A DNA stretch of 64,000 nucleotides from Heterobilharzia americana. Lineage: Eukaryota > Platyhelminthes > Trematoda > Strigeidida > Schistosomatidae. Position 1 is the first letter of the stretch; every line of letters starts with the position of its first letter. The notes under the pieces were generated by a model, which saw nothing but the letters and a program-made list of their open reading frames with translations, did no database searches and was not told the origin of the DNA. The DNA lies in assembly GCA_944470555.2 (NCBI GenBank), contig OX104128.1:2542001-2606000 (forward strand). Reading direction: 5' to 3'. This document shows, piece by piece, positions 13,136 to 24,285 of the stretch. A program made the position numbers and the translations under genes.

Positions 13136-13541
13136 CTCGTTTCGCCTGATTAGCACCTGCACCATAGGCAACAGAATGAAAGAGATTATACTGCTATCTC
13201 TGATGAGTGATCCATCCGTGACAGTAGTTACAGAAACATGGTGTGCTTCTGATACTTGTGACACAGAGATCCCCATCGACAACTATTCCTTGGTCAAGAG
13301 GGACAGACTACATGGTGAGGGAGGAGGGTGCATTATCAATATAGAGTCAGACATTACTGCTACGTAGTGCCCAACATCTGAGCTAAACGAGACTGATTAC
13401 TCAGTATGGATTATCGCCACACCTACTCCGTATACATCCCGCCTAATAATATGCATTTACCAGCCCCTTAATCCTTAGTCGAATACGACGACAACATAAC
13501 GAGTGTGTTTGCTTCTGTGGCAACACTACCACACAGAGATA
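13136..13541 (+). pseudogene. CR1-B endonuclease, N-terminal part
   Basis: The frame contains the start of a CR1 (SR1-like) AP endonuclease: KEIILLSLMSDPSVTVVTET, in which ET is the catalytic-glutamate region, then EIPIDNYSLVKRDRL, GEGGGCI and a CIYQPLNP block. One stop lies after DITAT. The domain ends abruptly at LPHRDK-like sequence at 13541, where a ~950-bp repeat arm begins. Its missing continuation is at 15963 reading leftwards on the other strand. Confidence 0.78.
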
Positions 13542-14498
13542 AAATAATAATAATAATAATAATATTTATCCCTGAATATACGGGCGCATACCATTTTTAC
13601 AGGTATGAATAAGTTCATCTACAAATTACATTCATCTTCATGGAAGGTAATCTCGATCATCACCCGTTGTCACTATAAGATACAAGCGCTGCATGTTCAT
13701 ACAATGGGGCATCCCAACAAAATAAGTATGCAAAAATTTACAAGTTGGACAAGTGGAAGTGTTGTCTCCGCGTTAACAGAAAACCAGGTTTGTATCTAGA
13801 CACTACAGGTATTGCCTTGTGAAAAACAAAGCTTGAAGCTAATACTCCCACTGTAACAGTTTGTACCTTTTGCTTGAGATAATGATGAGACGTTTATGAA
13901 GGAATGTATGCATGAATTGTTTACATATTGCACTTCATTGATGATTCCAGAACTGTATATTTCACGCATATTAATACCATTCCACATCAGAGATTCATAA
14001 TATTGATGAATATTGTAACTGAAAGCCAAATGTCTTCGCTCTTCCAACTCCAGCATCCAGAGGCAATAGACTTGTTTGAATGCACCAAGTGGACTTTCAA
14101 GACATCTTGTCCGCTGCTTTCACGGGTAGTGACAGCCTTGCAGTTGGTAAGTGTCGGACCTCGCTGGCCACTTTTACAACGAGTAACTCCTAGATTTTGA
14201 TAATTATGAAGTTGTAGTCCAGTGAACATTTTTAGTTCTGCTTGTTGTAGTTAGGTATTCTGAGCGTGGTAAAGCTGGTTACCCTCCATGAAGAGTAATT
14301 TCAGCCATGGTCTGTTCCTTAAGTAATTAATTGGCGATGGTAACCAAGCCAACGTTTAGAGCTGAATTATTTTTTTACAGCGAGAAAAAACAAACAAAGC
14401 AGCAAGCGGAGAAGGCAAGATTTCCAACAAGGAGAGTGGTTTCTATGTTCATATTTCTCTCTACTTAACTTTCCTTGCTATGTCTTTCATTGTATATC
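13542..14498. repeat. Left arm of a ~950-bp inverted repeat
   Basis: The arm starts with an (AAT)n tract at about 13545-13565 and is repeated in reverse complement at 15964-16912. Four overlapping reading frames within it are letter-for-letter identical to those of the right arm, so identity is close to 100% over at least 13605-14229. Similarity fades at about 14498. No coding domain is recognised. The tract and adjacent block suggest a retroposon of the (ATT)n-tailed family seen at 3846 and 11384. Confidence 0.88.
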
Positions 14499-15963
14499 CT
14501 TTTTCTGTGGAGTATTCAAAAATATAAATTTCATGCTGCCATGTGCTGTAGGATTTCTGTTTTTGATTGTGGTGTTGGATGGAGTAGAATGTGCCGTTAG
14601 TTTGATTGCGACTTAGTAACCGGGCGTTTGTGAGGCACCTTACCGAATGCTTGCCTGAAGTCTAAGTAAAGGGTAGTTACAAATAGGCCTTGGTCACGCT
14701 TGCTTGTAACTTCTCCTGGATAGTCAAGATAAGTGATAGCGCATGACCGGCCCTTTAAGAATGTATGTTGTGCTGGTGACAGTAATTGGTTTGTCGTCAT
14801 GTAGTCGACAACTTCTTCTACAATTACCTTTTCCATAGTCCTGGACACTACTGACGTGTTGTTTATAGGTGGGTAGTTCTCTGTATTAGATGTTGGTCTA
14901 CATTTATGCTTGGGACATATGTGTGACAGTTTCCAGTCCTCAGGTTAATTGCCACTGGAGATGGACGTATTAAAGATCCTCAAGAGAATCAGAGGTATGT
15001 CTTCGCCACCCGTCTTTAAGAAGGAGGCTGGAATTCGACCAGGTCTCGCACTGTATGATTTTCGAAGTGATGCTATAGCTAGAGAAATGTTTGGTTAGTG
15101 AGGAGCACGGTACTTATGGAGTGAGTCGATGTTGACAGTGAACCAATAACTTTTGCTTTGTCCCCATGTGTAAAGCAGCTAGCAAACTGGTAACCGAACA
15201 GCCTGCTGACTTGTAGTGGGTAGTCGCAGAGGATGCCGTTGTCTATGAATAAACTACGAGTACTATTTCTGGAGCTGTTTGTCCGGATTTTCATCAGTTT
15301 CCCTAGTGCTTCTGTTTTACTTGTTTTACTACATTGGATGCGTTCTTGTTTAACGGCTTCTAGTGCTCTTTCTACCTTGAATGTGTCGTCTGTGTCTTTG
15401 GGTGTGACAAGCGATGAAAAGTCATTCGACTTATAGTACTCTCTGACATGGTTTCGCATGCCGTCGCGTACTTTCGCAGGTATATAGTCAACTCTGTTTT
15501 TTAATTTCTCTTTTTGTAGCCGTGGAGCAATATGGTCTTGAGCTGTGCCTATATACTCATAAAATAGGTCACAGAGTTCTTTGGCTGAACTGTTGGTAAA
15601 GTAGGGGCTCCAATCTAGGCACGCAGAAACGATTGTAGTTCGTCCCATTTGGCATACTTGTAGTTTCTAGTTAGTACTGTTCCTGACTTTGGGGCTAATT
15701 TTGTGCTGGGTGTGTTGAAGTATCCACGTGCTATCTTATGATCGCCACCTGCAAATTTTGTACCCACTTGGGGTTTTGTGGATATGGTTCCGTTTGTGAA
15801 GACTAGGTCCACGACACTGTTGTACTTGGTAGGGTGTTCCACATGTTGTTATCAAGTCTCTGTTTCAAGAACCTTTATAAATTTATCAGAGCACTTTGGA
15901 CAGCTGATTGGTTACCACGTTATATCTGGCACGTAAAAGCCACCGCATACTCGAAAAAAAGCG
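14499..15963 (-). pseudogene. Inverted middle segment of CR1-B: EN end, linker, RT start
   Basis: Minus-strand order: the EN continuation at 15950-15615 (a GGFYVPDITW-like block corresponding to GDFN.PDI.W, then NSVVDLVFTNG and GGDHKI), a linker at 15648-15079, and the N-terminal RT at 15060-14597 (a GRIPASFLK-like block, SRTMEKVIVEEVV, LYLDFRQAFGKVPHKR, which keeps the first catalytic aspartate). It starts exactly where the plus-strand EN at 13541 stops, and ends just before the block with which the plus-strand RT at 16913 resumes. It is therefore the middle of the same CR1 copy in reversed orientation. It has a few stops and is not functional. Confidence 0.8.
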
Positions 15964-16912
15964 CATACAGTGAAAGCCGTAGCAAGGAAAGTTAAGTAGA
16001 GAGAAATATGAACATAGAAACCACTCTCCTTGTTGGAAATCTTGCCTTCTCCGCTTGCTGCTTTGTTTGTTTTTTCTCGCTGTAAAAAAATAATTCAGCT
16101 CTAAACGTTGGCTTGGTTACCATCGCCAATTAATTACTTAAGGAACAGACCATGGCTGAAATTACTCTTCATGGAGGGTAACCAGCTTTACCACGCTCAG
16201 AATACCTAACTACAACAAGCAGAACTAAAAATGTTCACTGGACTACAACTTCATAATTATCAAAATCTAGGAGTTACTCGTTGTAAAAGTGGCCAGCGAG
16301 GTCCGACACTTACCAACTGCAAGGCTGTCACTACCCGTGAAAGCAGCGGACAAGATGTCTTGAAAGTCCACTTGGTGCATTCAAACAAGTCTATTGCCTC
16401 TGGATGCTGGAGTTGGAAGAGCGAAGACATTTGGCTTTCAGTTACAATATTCATCAATATTATGAATCTCTGATGTGGAATGGTATTAATATGCGTGAAA
16501 TATACAGTTCTGGAATCATCAATGAAGTGCAATATGTAAACAATTCATGCATACATTCCTTCATAAACGTCTCATCATTATCTCAAGCAAAAGGTACAAA
16601 CTGTTACAGTGGGAGTATTAGCTTCAAGCTTTGTTTTTCACAAGGCAATACCTGTAGTGTCTAGATACAAACCTGGTTTTCTGTTAACGCGGAGACAACA
16701 CTTCCACTTGTCCAACTTGTAAATTTTTGCATACTTATTTTGTTGGGATGCCCCATTGTATGAACATGCAGCGCTTGTATCTTATAGTGACAACGGGTGA
16801 TGATCGAGATTACCTTCCATGAAGATGAATGTAATTTGTAGATGAACTTATTCATACCTGTAAAAATGGTATGCGCCCGTATATTCAGGGATAAATATTA
16901 TTATTATTATAT
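15964..16912. repeat. Right arm of the ~950-bp inverted repeat
   Basis: This is the reverse complement of 13542-14498, ending with (ATT)n at about 16895-16912. It separates the inverted CR1-B middle from the plus-strand RT end. The near-perfect match with the left arm means either a recent origin or continuing gene conversion between the arms. Confidence 0.88.
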
Positions 16913-17893
16913 TATCATCATTAATAGGACCGGTTACTATCCTGGCTTAGAACATCTTTAGAGGGTCGCTTCGAAGTAGTTAAATTCAGTAATCGCTACT
17001 CCTCCGCACATATACAAAGGGGGGTTCGTTCAGGGTAGGGTGCTAGGACGGATACTTTTCCTAAGCTGTGTAAACGATATCTGCAATGTTACCCGAAATG
17101 GCACGTTTTTTACCTTTTCGCAGTCAACTTGGAGGTAGTCCGCAACTTTTCTCCTGCAGCAATAACACAATGTTTCTCCCAAATAGAAGATCTGAGGAGA
17201 ATATTCACACGGAGGGTGGCCTGGCAGCTCCCTTCAAACCCAAATAAAGGTGGCATCCTCCATTTCGATAAATCCCACTCAGAAGCAACACTACACTTGG
17301 GTGACACCGCACTGCAGATATGCAACACTGTGAAAGATCTCGGAATCACTTTTTCCACAAGTTTGGCGCTTACGGAGTATGCAGATTCAGTAGTTTCCAA
17401 GGACAGAAGACTCATAGGTATTCTTCATAGGAACATACTCACACCCGGGGCAAATCGTACACTGTACAAGGTTATGGTTAGCCCAATATTAGAGTACTGC
17501 ACGGTTATCTATGGTAACATGGAAGTGTCCCACAGAATTCGAGTAGAGAACACTCAACGAATCTTTACTCGGCGCCTACTTATACAAAACGAAGGACTTC
17601 CTTACGAAGCAAGATGCATAAAACGAGAACTAGAGTCACTCCGGCTGGGACGCCTGAAGCTCAGTCTAACATTTCTTTTTCGTCTCTTACTTAGAAACTC
17701 TATAACGAAATGTGCTATCACTTTTAAATCAATACCAGCATGTGATCTGCGTAATGGCGAGCACACAATCCCAATAAATAAGTATCGCTCAAAACACCGA
17801 TGTAGGTTTTTCATAACGCAATACAGTATGCTGTGGAACAAACTTCCCGCTCCTATACGAGCATGTCGTTCTCTCGACCAGTTTCAACGATAA
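16913..17893 (+). pseudogene. CR1-B reverse transcriptase, C-terminal part
   Basis: The region opens with broken frames reading GPLLSWLRT- and FEVVKFSNRYSSAHI-like blocks, then GVRQGRVLGRILFLSCVNDI at about 17025-17085. From 17129 an uninterrupted frame of 254 codons covers the RT thumb (AWQLPSNPNKGGILHF, DLGITFS, YKVMVSPILEYC) and the C-terminal tail (MLWNKLPAPIRACRSLDQF). The F/YADD active-site block between them is degraded (FTFSQST). This continues the RT that ends at 14597 on the other strand. Confidence 0.82.
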
Positions 17894-19105
17894 CTTAGTG
17901 AATTCCTCCTATCTAACGAATCTCATCAATTCTTTGACGGCCAAACCACAAACAGTAATACCATGTACAATGGTACTACTGGTGCCTAGACTCGAGGGAG
18001 ACTAACAGCAATGACAAAAGTATACAATGCCGAAAAGTAAACGCATTAGTTAAAACCTAATTTCTCTAAAAAAAGATGACCAACAGTGAACAGGAAGCGG
18101 AGTGCAACACGATACGCAACAGTGAACTCAGTAGCTACTCAAATGTAACCTACTTTTCTTCATAACTTGACTGATCTCACGACTTGACACCTACTTCCTA
18201 AAATTCGCCCCTTAAAATAATCTCTCTACTCCAAAAAGATAAAAGAACTGTCAGTCGGTGCATTTTCATAGCATGCAACTCTTTATTATTTGCCCTTTGT
18301 TACCATTACTTACATGTAAGTTCTCCGCACCACCATATTGTTTCGGTAGCCCCAGTATGGTAATACTCAACAGGCAGCACCATGACCATCCCCCCCTCCG
18401 TGACCAGATAAAGGGTGGTTACCGTCTCAGGAAAAACCGTGAATTTCACTTAAATGTTTAGAGCTTCACCAAAAGCTTGTACACAGGTATATAACAAGTG
18501 AATACCTGGTCCAGAATCCTCTAATCTTTCTATTTCATGGTGATATCTTCAGCTTCAGACCAAATTTCATTACTGTCGTGCGCACCCCATCTTCTTCCAT
18601 TTAAGCCTATTTCTAAACAGTTGCTTCCAGACACTTATTCAAGTAAGTTTTGTAGTCAGTACAAAGAACCCACCCAGATGTATCATTGTTGATCTACTCC
18701 TGAGTATTTTTGTGCTCCTGTTTCGAATTCCGCCTGCTGTTCGCTTTTTTTATTCACTTTTCAGGTTTACCTAACCAGTCCTGCATTCAAGTGAAATCCT
18801 ACAAATTGCATTTGTCGGTGTGCACCTTGCTATCAAAACCTTGTGACGAACGCACACACCCCAAGGTCATGACTATACTGCCTGCCCACCTTCAAGAATA
18901 TTGGAAGGTTCAAACAATAACCGAACAATTCCTAATTTTGAATTGAGCCTGCTTCAGCACACTTCTTATATGCCATGAGTAACGGTATCTAACGTATAGG
19001 TTAACATTGTATATAATAGCCACTTCTCATTACCAAAATGGTCAAACCTGTAAACTGGTTTGTATTCATGTAACCTATGTTGCATGATATATGTATATAT
19101 ATTAC
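17894..19105 (+). mobile_element. Probable CR1-B 3' untranslated tail
   Basis: There are no recognisable coding domains. The region lies between the end of the CR1-B reading frame and the point (about 19106) where the minus-strand CR1-A endonuclease resumes, so it is assigned to CR1-B by position only. It ends in a TA-rich run near 19085-19104. Confidence 0.5.
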
Positions 19106-19380
19106 CGTTTAATCTTTCCCTCCTGAATAAGGAATGGTTGTCGATTTAGATCTCTTTGTTACAAATATCACAGGTACACCATACTTCTGTAATCGCCATC
19201 ACGAACGGATCAGAAATCAGAGATAGCAGTACAATCTCTCTCATTTTGCTGCATGCAGAGCAGGCTTTAATCAGGTGGAACGAGAGCGAGTTAAGATTAC
19301 TAAAGTGTTTGCATATATCTCGAAAAAAGTCAACACTTCTGTACATTCCTTGTGAATCTTTGCGTGCGTCGTGCTAGCTG
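19106..19380 (-). pseudogene. CR1-A endonuclease, N-terminal part, decayed
   Basis: Minus-strand frame 19346-19146 reads KMREIVLLSLISDPFVMAIT and then EVWC, the start of a CR1 endonuclease of the same family as CR1-B. After one stop it continues as IDNHSLFRRERLNG to about 19106. The other fragment (12590-13135) starts at an RRNENGKGGG-like block, so the two pieces overlap by roughly 20 bp at the break, as a diverged target-site duplication would. Confidence 0.72.
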
Positions 19381-19552
19381 TATCATGGCCTCCAGCACAG
19401 GGAGGCGATTCGGAACTGTTCACTTTGGAAGGAGCGAGGTATTCACCACATTGTGATTGGTTAAGAAACCGTTGGCCAAGGTAGAGAGCAGATGATCCGA
19501 ATCGCTCGCATTACTGGTGGAGCTGCGGCCGTAGGCTGTCTGGAAAATCCCT

Positions 19553-21244
19553 TTACGCAGGAAGCAACGGGGACCAGTAGAGTGTATGGCATGCCCATCT
19601 GCTGCCCGCCGTATGCACTACGGTCATAGCCAACTTCGTATCCACTAAATTTTTCCTTGGGGGATCTATTGTAAGTTCGCCCTTCAATGGCATATGACCC
19701 ACGTTTGGCGGCACATGGGTGAGGCGGAGTGCATAGTCTGTGACTACCATTCAGGTCACTATCTGGCCATGGTGTGTGTCTGTTAGTGGTGGCGGAAATG
19801 TTAAGAAATATGGATCACCTTGACAGTAGTTATTTGGTTTGGTCATAGAATGAACTGAGTAACAACGTCGGGCACTTTTCTTCGTGTGACTTTGTGGAGG
19901 TGTCACCGTCCTTTGGTTACTCTTATTGCTCTTCGTCTGTTGGCTTGGCCACTTGTTCGACTTTTCGGCAGTTTGATTAACCTGGGTGGGTCTATGGCAG
20001 GGTTTGTATTGGAGTGTCCAGTGCCAAGTGTACTGTTTGTCATCTGCCCATTTGATGCATATAAGCTATGCACTGGGTGGCGTGGGAGTAGATCAGACCG
20101 TTTACGCGCTAGGCTTCGGGATTGTCCCATGGTGACGGGGTGCTTGTGGCTGGTGCTCAGTATGTTTATAGGCTGAGTAACCCCCGTTGGTGATTTAGTA
20201 ATGTCGTCAGTTTTGTGTTGGATCGATGGTGTAGCACTTGGCTTGGTGGTGATTTGTGTGACGGGGTGAGACGGGGACTGGCTTCCCACTTCTTTAGGCA
20301 CTGAAATCGCTTTTGAGAGATCGTGTGCCTGTTTTCGAGTGTAGTCAGCCGGTTTGCCCAAACCTGCCGTTTTGTCATCGGCTCTACTACGTCTGCCTGT
20401 GAGTGGACTATTTGTGGGGCTTTGGCGTTCCCCGTTCCGTTGCTTCGGTACAGTGGCTAGTTCACTAGCAGATTGCGTTGCTGTTGTGGACACCACGGCC
20501 TGACTAGAGTTTGCGATTTTTGGTATTTTTATGCGACTGCGTCTTTGACAAGGTGTTAGGCCTTGTGAAAGTTCGACACCTTTATATGGTGTGGATACAC
20601 TGATAAGTTGATTGGATGGTGGGAAGTATCTGGCGTGGTATTAAATTTGAACAACAGGGGGCAGGTATATTTCCCCGACTCCTTCTGGATACGGGTAGCT
20701 CGGCATTCTGCAGGAGACATATTCCAAGCCTGCAAACACAAAGCTTTTAGCTGCTTGATCGGTTCATGGTCGGGTACGTTGTATACCAGTACATCATATG
20801 AGGAAATAATTCTTTTATTCACCACTGTGGCAATGAAATCTAGCACACTTTCTGATTTCAACAGGCCTCTAGGTCAGGCTGACAAAGGTGCAACAGTGGC
20901 AGGAGAACTTCAGGCTTAGCGTTCACATCTTGCAGTGACTTCTGCAAGGTTTTCAAATCTTCCTTAGTTTCACACGAAGTGTTATATGGCTCTAGTATCA
21001 AATCGAGTGCCTTAACTTCAGGGATTCTTCCACAGCCTGATGTCGAACCAGCTAGCGAACATGCTCTTTCGGTTGAGACGCTAGGATTGAATTTATGCGT
21101 GTGCGCAGAATATACACGTTTGTTGGGCTGAACCATGGCTGAGCGATAGTAGTCACTTGTTTGTTGGGTTCGTCGATACCGAAAATCAAGTAATATAACC
21201 AGCTTAGCAAAGACGTGTGTAACAAACATGATAGCTATTAGCAA
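19553..21244 (-). pseudogene. CR1-A ORF1-like protein, broken
   Basis: Three minus-strand frames in order: 21244-20858 (128 codons), 20861-20556 (101 codons) and 20496-19903 (197 codons), with a weaker piece at 19750-19553. The central piece reads SSYDVLVYNVPDHEPIKQLK and later CRATRIQKESGKYTCPLLFKF, the layout of the RNA-binding domain of CR1-type ORF1 proteins. The third piece is a basic, Ser/Thr/Pro-rich tail without hydrophobic core, as usual for such proteins. Frames change twice, so it cannot be translated as one protein. It lies upstream (on its strand) of the CR1-A endonuclease, which supports the assignment. Function (RNA chaperone of the retroelement) is inferred from position and family. 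Confidence 0.62.
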
Positions 21245-22254
21245 ATGTTTCTATACAGTTTAGGTGAAGTATATTGCAAAACTATTGTGCCTGGAAGTTA
21301 GCAGCGTTAGTTTGTGACCCAACGAAGTGAAACAGACGAGTAACTTCTCTTAAAGCTAGTCCTCGTTTTGTTTTCTGTTTTCTCAACAGTAATTTCTTAC
21401 GTCCCACTGTGTATATCCAACCAGGTGTCTCCCGTAGGTGGTATTCGTTAACGTTCCAGAAGGAGGGTATGACCCTCAGGAGGATGAGTTTCTGAGAAAA
21501 AGATGCAATATATACTCCGATTTTTTCTTCTGTACAGATAAGCGATCTACTAAACCGTGCAGGGTACCGATATAAATACCGCGATACGCAGGAGCAATGT
21601 AACGTCTAATTGGTATTAGCGCGGATGCAGGCTATATTGGTTGATCAGGAGTTAAGGTGGCATAACAGTGCTTCCGCCATGCAGGGGAACACAGGCAGAG
21701 GCTAGTTCTTTTCTTCTAATCACTAGAGCAGTGAAGTTAGGAGCACCAGAATTTAGGTCGTCCCACTTTAAAGAACGTTCAAATCGAGGCACAGTGATCA
21801 GAAAAGACAGCCGACAGCAGTGGTTTACTCACAAGAAGGTTAGGCAAATTATCCAAGGTGCACCGCCGGGTCACGAAACAGATAAAAATCGAACACATAG
21901 ATATATTACTATAGATAAAAAGAAATAAGGGCTCAAAAAGACAGAAATGTTTCAAATTTGAGCAACAAGGGCATACTTTACCCGTTTCATTCTGCGGATG
22001 AAATGATATCAAGTTCGAAACAGCCTGCCATCTTCATTGGGGAGGTTGTCAAATGCGCAGACGGCGAATCGACTTCACTTCTGTGACTCAGTATGGAACG
22101 CTTGAAGTTTATGTAGCGCTATGCATTTAAATAAATGAGTACATATACGTGTTTCTAATTAAATGCTGAGTCATCCCGCAAACCTAAGATGAGCAGCACA
22201 CAGCAAAACCAATTTAGTACTTAGACGTGCTATATAGGCCTAAATAAGGATATA
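21245..22254. other. Unassigned region upstream of CR1-A
   Basis: This may contain the CR1-A 5' untranslated region. An 86-codon plus-strand frame at 21668-21928 is basic at its end, but has no similarity I recognise. No repeat or RNA signal was found. Confidence 0.4.
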
Positions 22255-22520
22255 CTGGAATGTTTAAAGTAGAAACCGCCGGGCCCAATGCGAAGTTAGG
22301 CTTGGGGCTTTGCAGCATTTCCCCTGCGCCCGGCCCAATGCTTTCCGGAAGTGCGTTTGGCCCATATGTTTGCCATATTTGGCCCCACGTACCGATTGTT
22401 AGCCCTACAACCAGCCCCACCTGCTTCATGTTTGACACAACCAGAGGAGTGACCCAGGATTTGGCCCCATATACACCGCATCTGGCCTCACAGAATACTT
22501 GTGGCGCAACAATGGGGCTG
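22255..22520. repeat. GGCCC-rich dispersed repeat, copy 1
   Basis: The sequence is built from repeated GGCCC and GCCCC words, and contains the block AGCCCTACAACCAGCCCCA (22400-22418), which recurs in the copy at 26165-26360. The family is not known to me. The two copies lie on either side of the Gypsy-2 element. Confidence 0.55.
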
Positions 22521-22775
22521 CCTTAACCCTATATGCCACAACGAAATTGTTGACCACAGTATAGTCGTGTTATGTGTTCAAATTTTGAGTGTGTGTGATG
22601 TTACACTACTCACAAACTCACTGATTTACCTGCTATTTAGACCTGAACACAAAGGAAGAACTTCAATTCATGTTGCTACTTGAGTGGCCTTTAAAGTCAC
22701 CATCGCCTGGTTTGGGGTGAAATTTAAAGTTATCCCAATACCTTTTGGCATCTGTTTGAAAATACGTATTTTGCG

Positions 22776-23120
22776 ATTTAGGATTTGTCCTGGTGCGAAC
22801 TTGACAGACGTAAAGACCAATCACTAATTATTCGAACTTGTTATATACCCACGAATACGAGACCAAGGAAGAACACGATAGCGTAGTCGGATGGAATAGT
22901 ATATTTGGATGGTTATGCCAAAATACCGATGCGTTCCAACTAACTGGCTAGAGAGTCGAATACGAGCAATGCAACGTAACACGACAGCGTGCCAAATGGC
23001 GAGGATGCTTGACCGGGTGCCTTCAGCTTAGCGAGTCCAGTTAAACTATCAAGGTCAGCATCAATGTCGAAAGTCGTCAAACCCTAGGCCATTGATTTTG
23101 GGGAAGTGTATGACGCTACA
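22776..23120 (-). repeat. Gypsy-2 3' LTR (345 bp)
   Basis: This is the direct repeat of 25235-25579, differing at only three positions that I can see (about 99.1% identity). On the minus strand it begins TGTAGCGTCA. The adjacent polypurine tract (23121-23140) and the tRNA-type primer site next to the other copy fix the element on the minus strand. The other edge ends CCTAAAT rather than the usual CA. Confidence 0.92.
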
Positions 23121-23545
23121 GATCACTCCCCCCCTAGTGGGTTCGTGAGGACCCTAAGACGATACCAGCCGGAAGTAAAAACCCAGTGGTTTCTCCACTG
23201 GTAAAACTCTTCCGATGGGCTCACTGCGTGAGGTGGCCCCTGGTTGTCTGAACCTTATTCTAGGGTGTCGTGGCGATTAAATAAATAAAATACAATAAAT
23301 GAAATTGTACGTCGGTCGCGGTCATCTGTTCCTTTCGACGTTCCGTCCAGTGCTCGTTGCACCTGGAATATAAATAAAAGTCTTTAATACCACGAAAACG
23401 TTGCGTAAAAATGGGAATTATTTATATATAAACATATCGAAAAATAAAAATTTACGCTTATCTTCGCCGGTGTTTTTTAGTTTTTATTACATGGTAATAA
23501 AAATTGATATAAAAAGGCAAATTGTACGAGGGTTTGTATTGATGT
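23121..23545 (-). mobile_element. Gypsy-2 3' non-coding part with polypurine tract
   Basis: On the minus strand, the bases directly before the 3' LTR read CTAGGGGGGGAGTGATC, a typical polypurine tract for plus-strand priming. The rest has no reading frame. It is joined at about 23545 to the truncated pol, so it marks the far side of the internal deletion. Confidence 0.7.
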
Positions 23546-24285
23546 ATCGGGTAGCAGTCTGGAGTTGTTTTGGCGTTGAGCCTTCGGTAATCACCGGTTG
23601 GACGCCAGTCGTTGCTATCCTTTTTGGGAACCATGTGCAATGGCGATGCCCAAGGACTGTTTGACGGTCTGATAATGCCCAGTTCGAGCATGTGGTCGAA
23701 TTCATTTTTCGCCGTTTGGAGCTTATCGGGGGCTAAACGGCGAGCTTTGGATGCCACAGGTGGACCTGTGGTTGTGACGTGATGCATAACATTGCTGGTT
23801 ATGCACGGAAGAGTGTGCTTCGGTTGCTGTAACTCTGGATATTTCTCCAGAACTGCCTGGTAGGACGCGTCGCCTGATTGTTTAGTCCTAACGATGGCTA
23901 AACTCGGACCTACATAGGTGGTGCCGCCAATAGATAACTTTGTGTTGTTATCTATCAGTCGTCGACGGCGAGCATCTACGAGTAGATCGTAATGGTTTAG
24001 CAAATCTATGCCAATGATGGGCATAGAGACGTCTGCAAGGAGGAAGATCCAGTGGATAGGTTTGCGTAAACCTAAGTTGAGGTAGGCATACCGTCTCCCG
24101 AATGTCGCGATTGCCTTGCCGTTGGCTGCTTGAAGATTGAAGGATGGGTCAAGATGACGCTCCTTTGTCGTTGCTGGAAGAACGCTAACTTCTGCGCCGG
24201 TGTCGACGAGGTAGCGGACTTTCGTTTTAATATCTGTGACGTAGAGCAAACGGCTTTTTTCGCCGGCTACGGTTGCCGTGAGCAC
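23458..24285 (-). pseudogene. Gypsy-2 pol remnant: protease and start of RT
   Basis: The 275-codon frame contains the aspartic protease ([13 protein letters not shown], catalytic DTG, near residues 31-43) with its flap-side block [13 protein letters not shown], then the linker and the first RT block ([22 protein letters not shown]). Similarity stops after DCYPIH at about 23545; the remaining codons come from non-coding 3' sequence. RT active site, RNase H and integrase are all absent. The frame is -1 relative to gag and overlaps it by about 20 bases, so a frameshift would be needed to make Gag-Pol. Confidence 0.88.

Noticed and set aside
19903..20496. 197-codon Ser/Thr/Pro-rich minus-strand frame as a host gene
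   Set aside because: Its place between an ORF1-like RNA-binding block and a CR1 endonuclease on the same strand makes it the tail of CR1-A ORF1.
23458..23545. C-terminal end of the Gypsy-2 pol frame as a real protein end
   Set aside because: Similarity stops at DCYPIH; the rest is non-coding 3' sequence read by chance.
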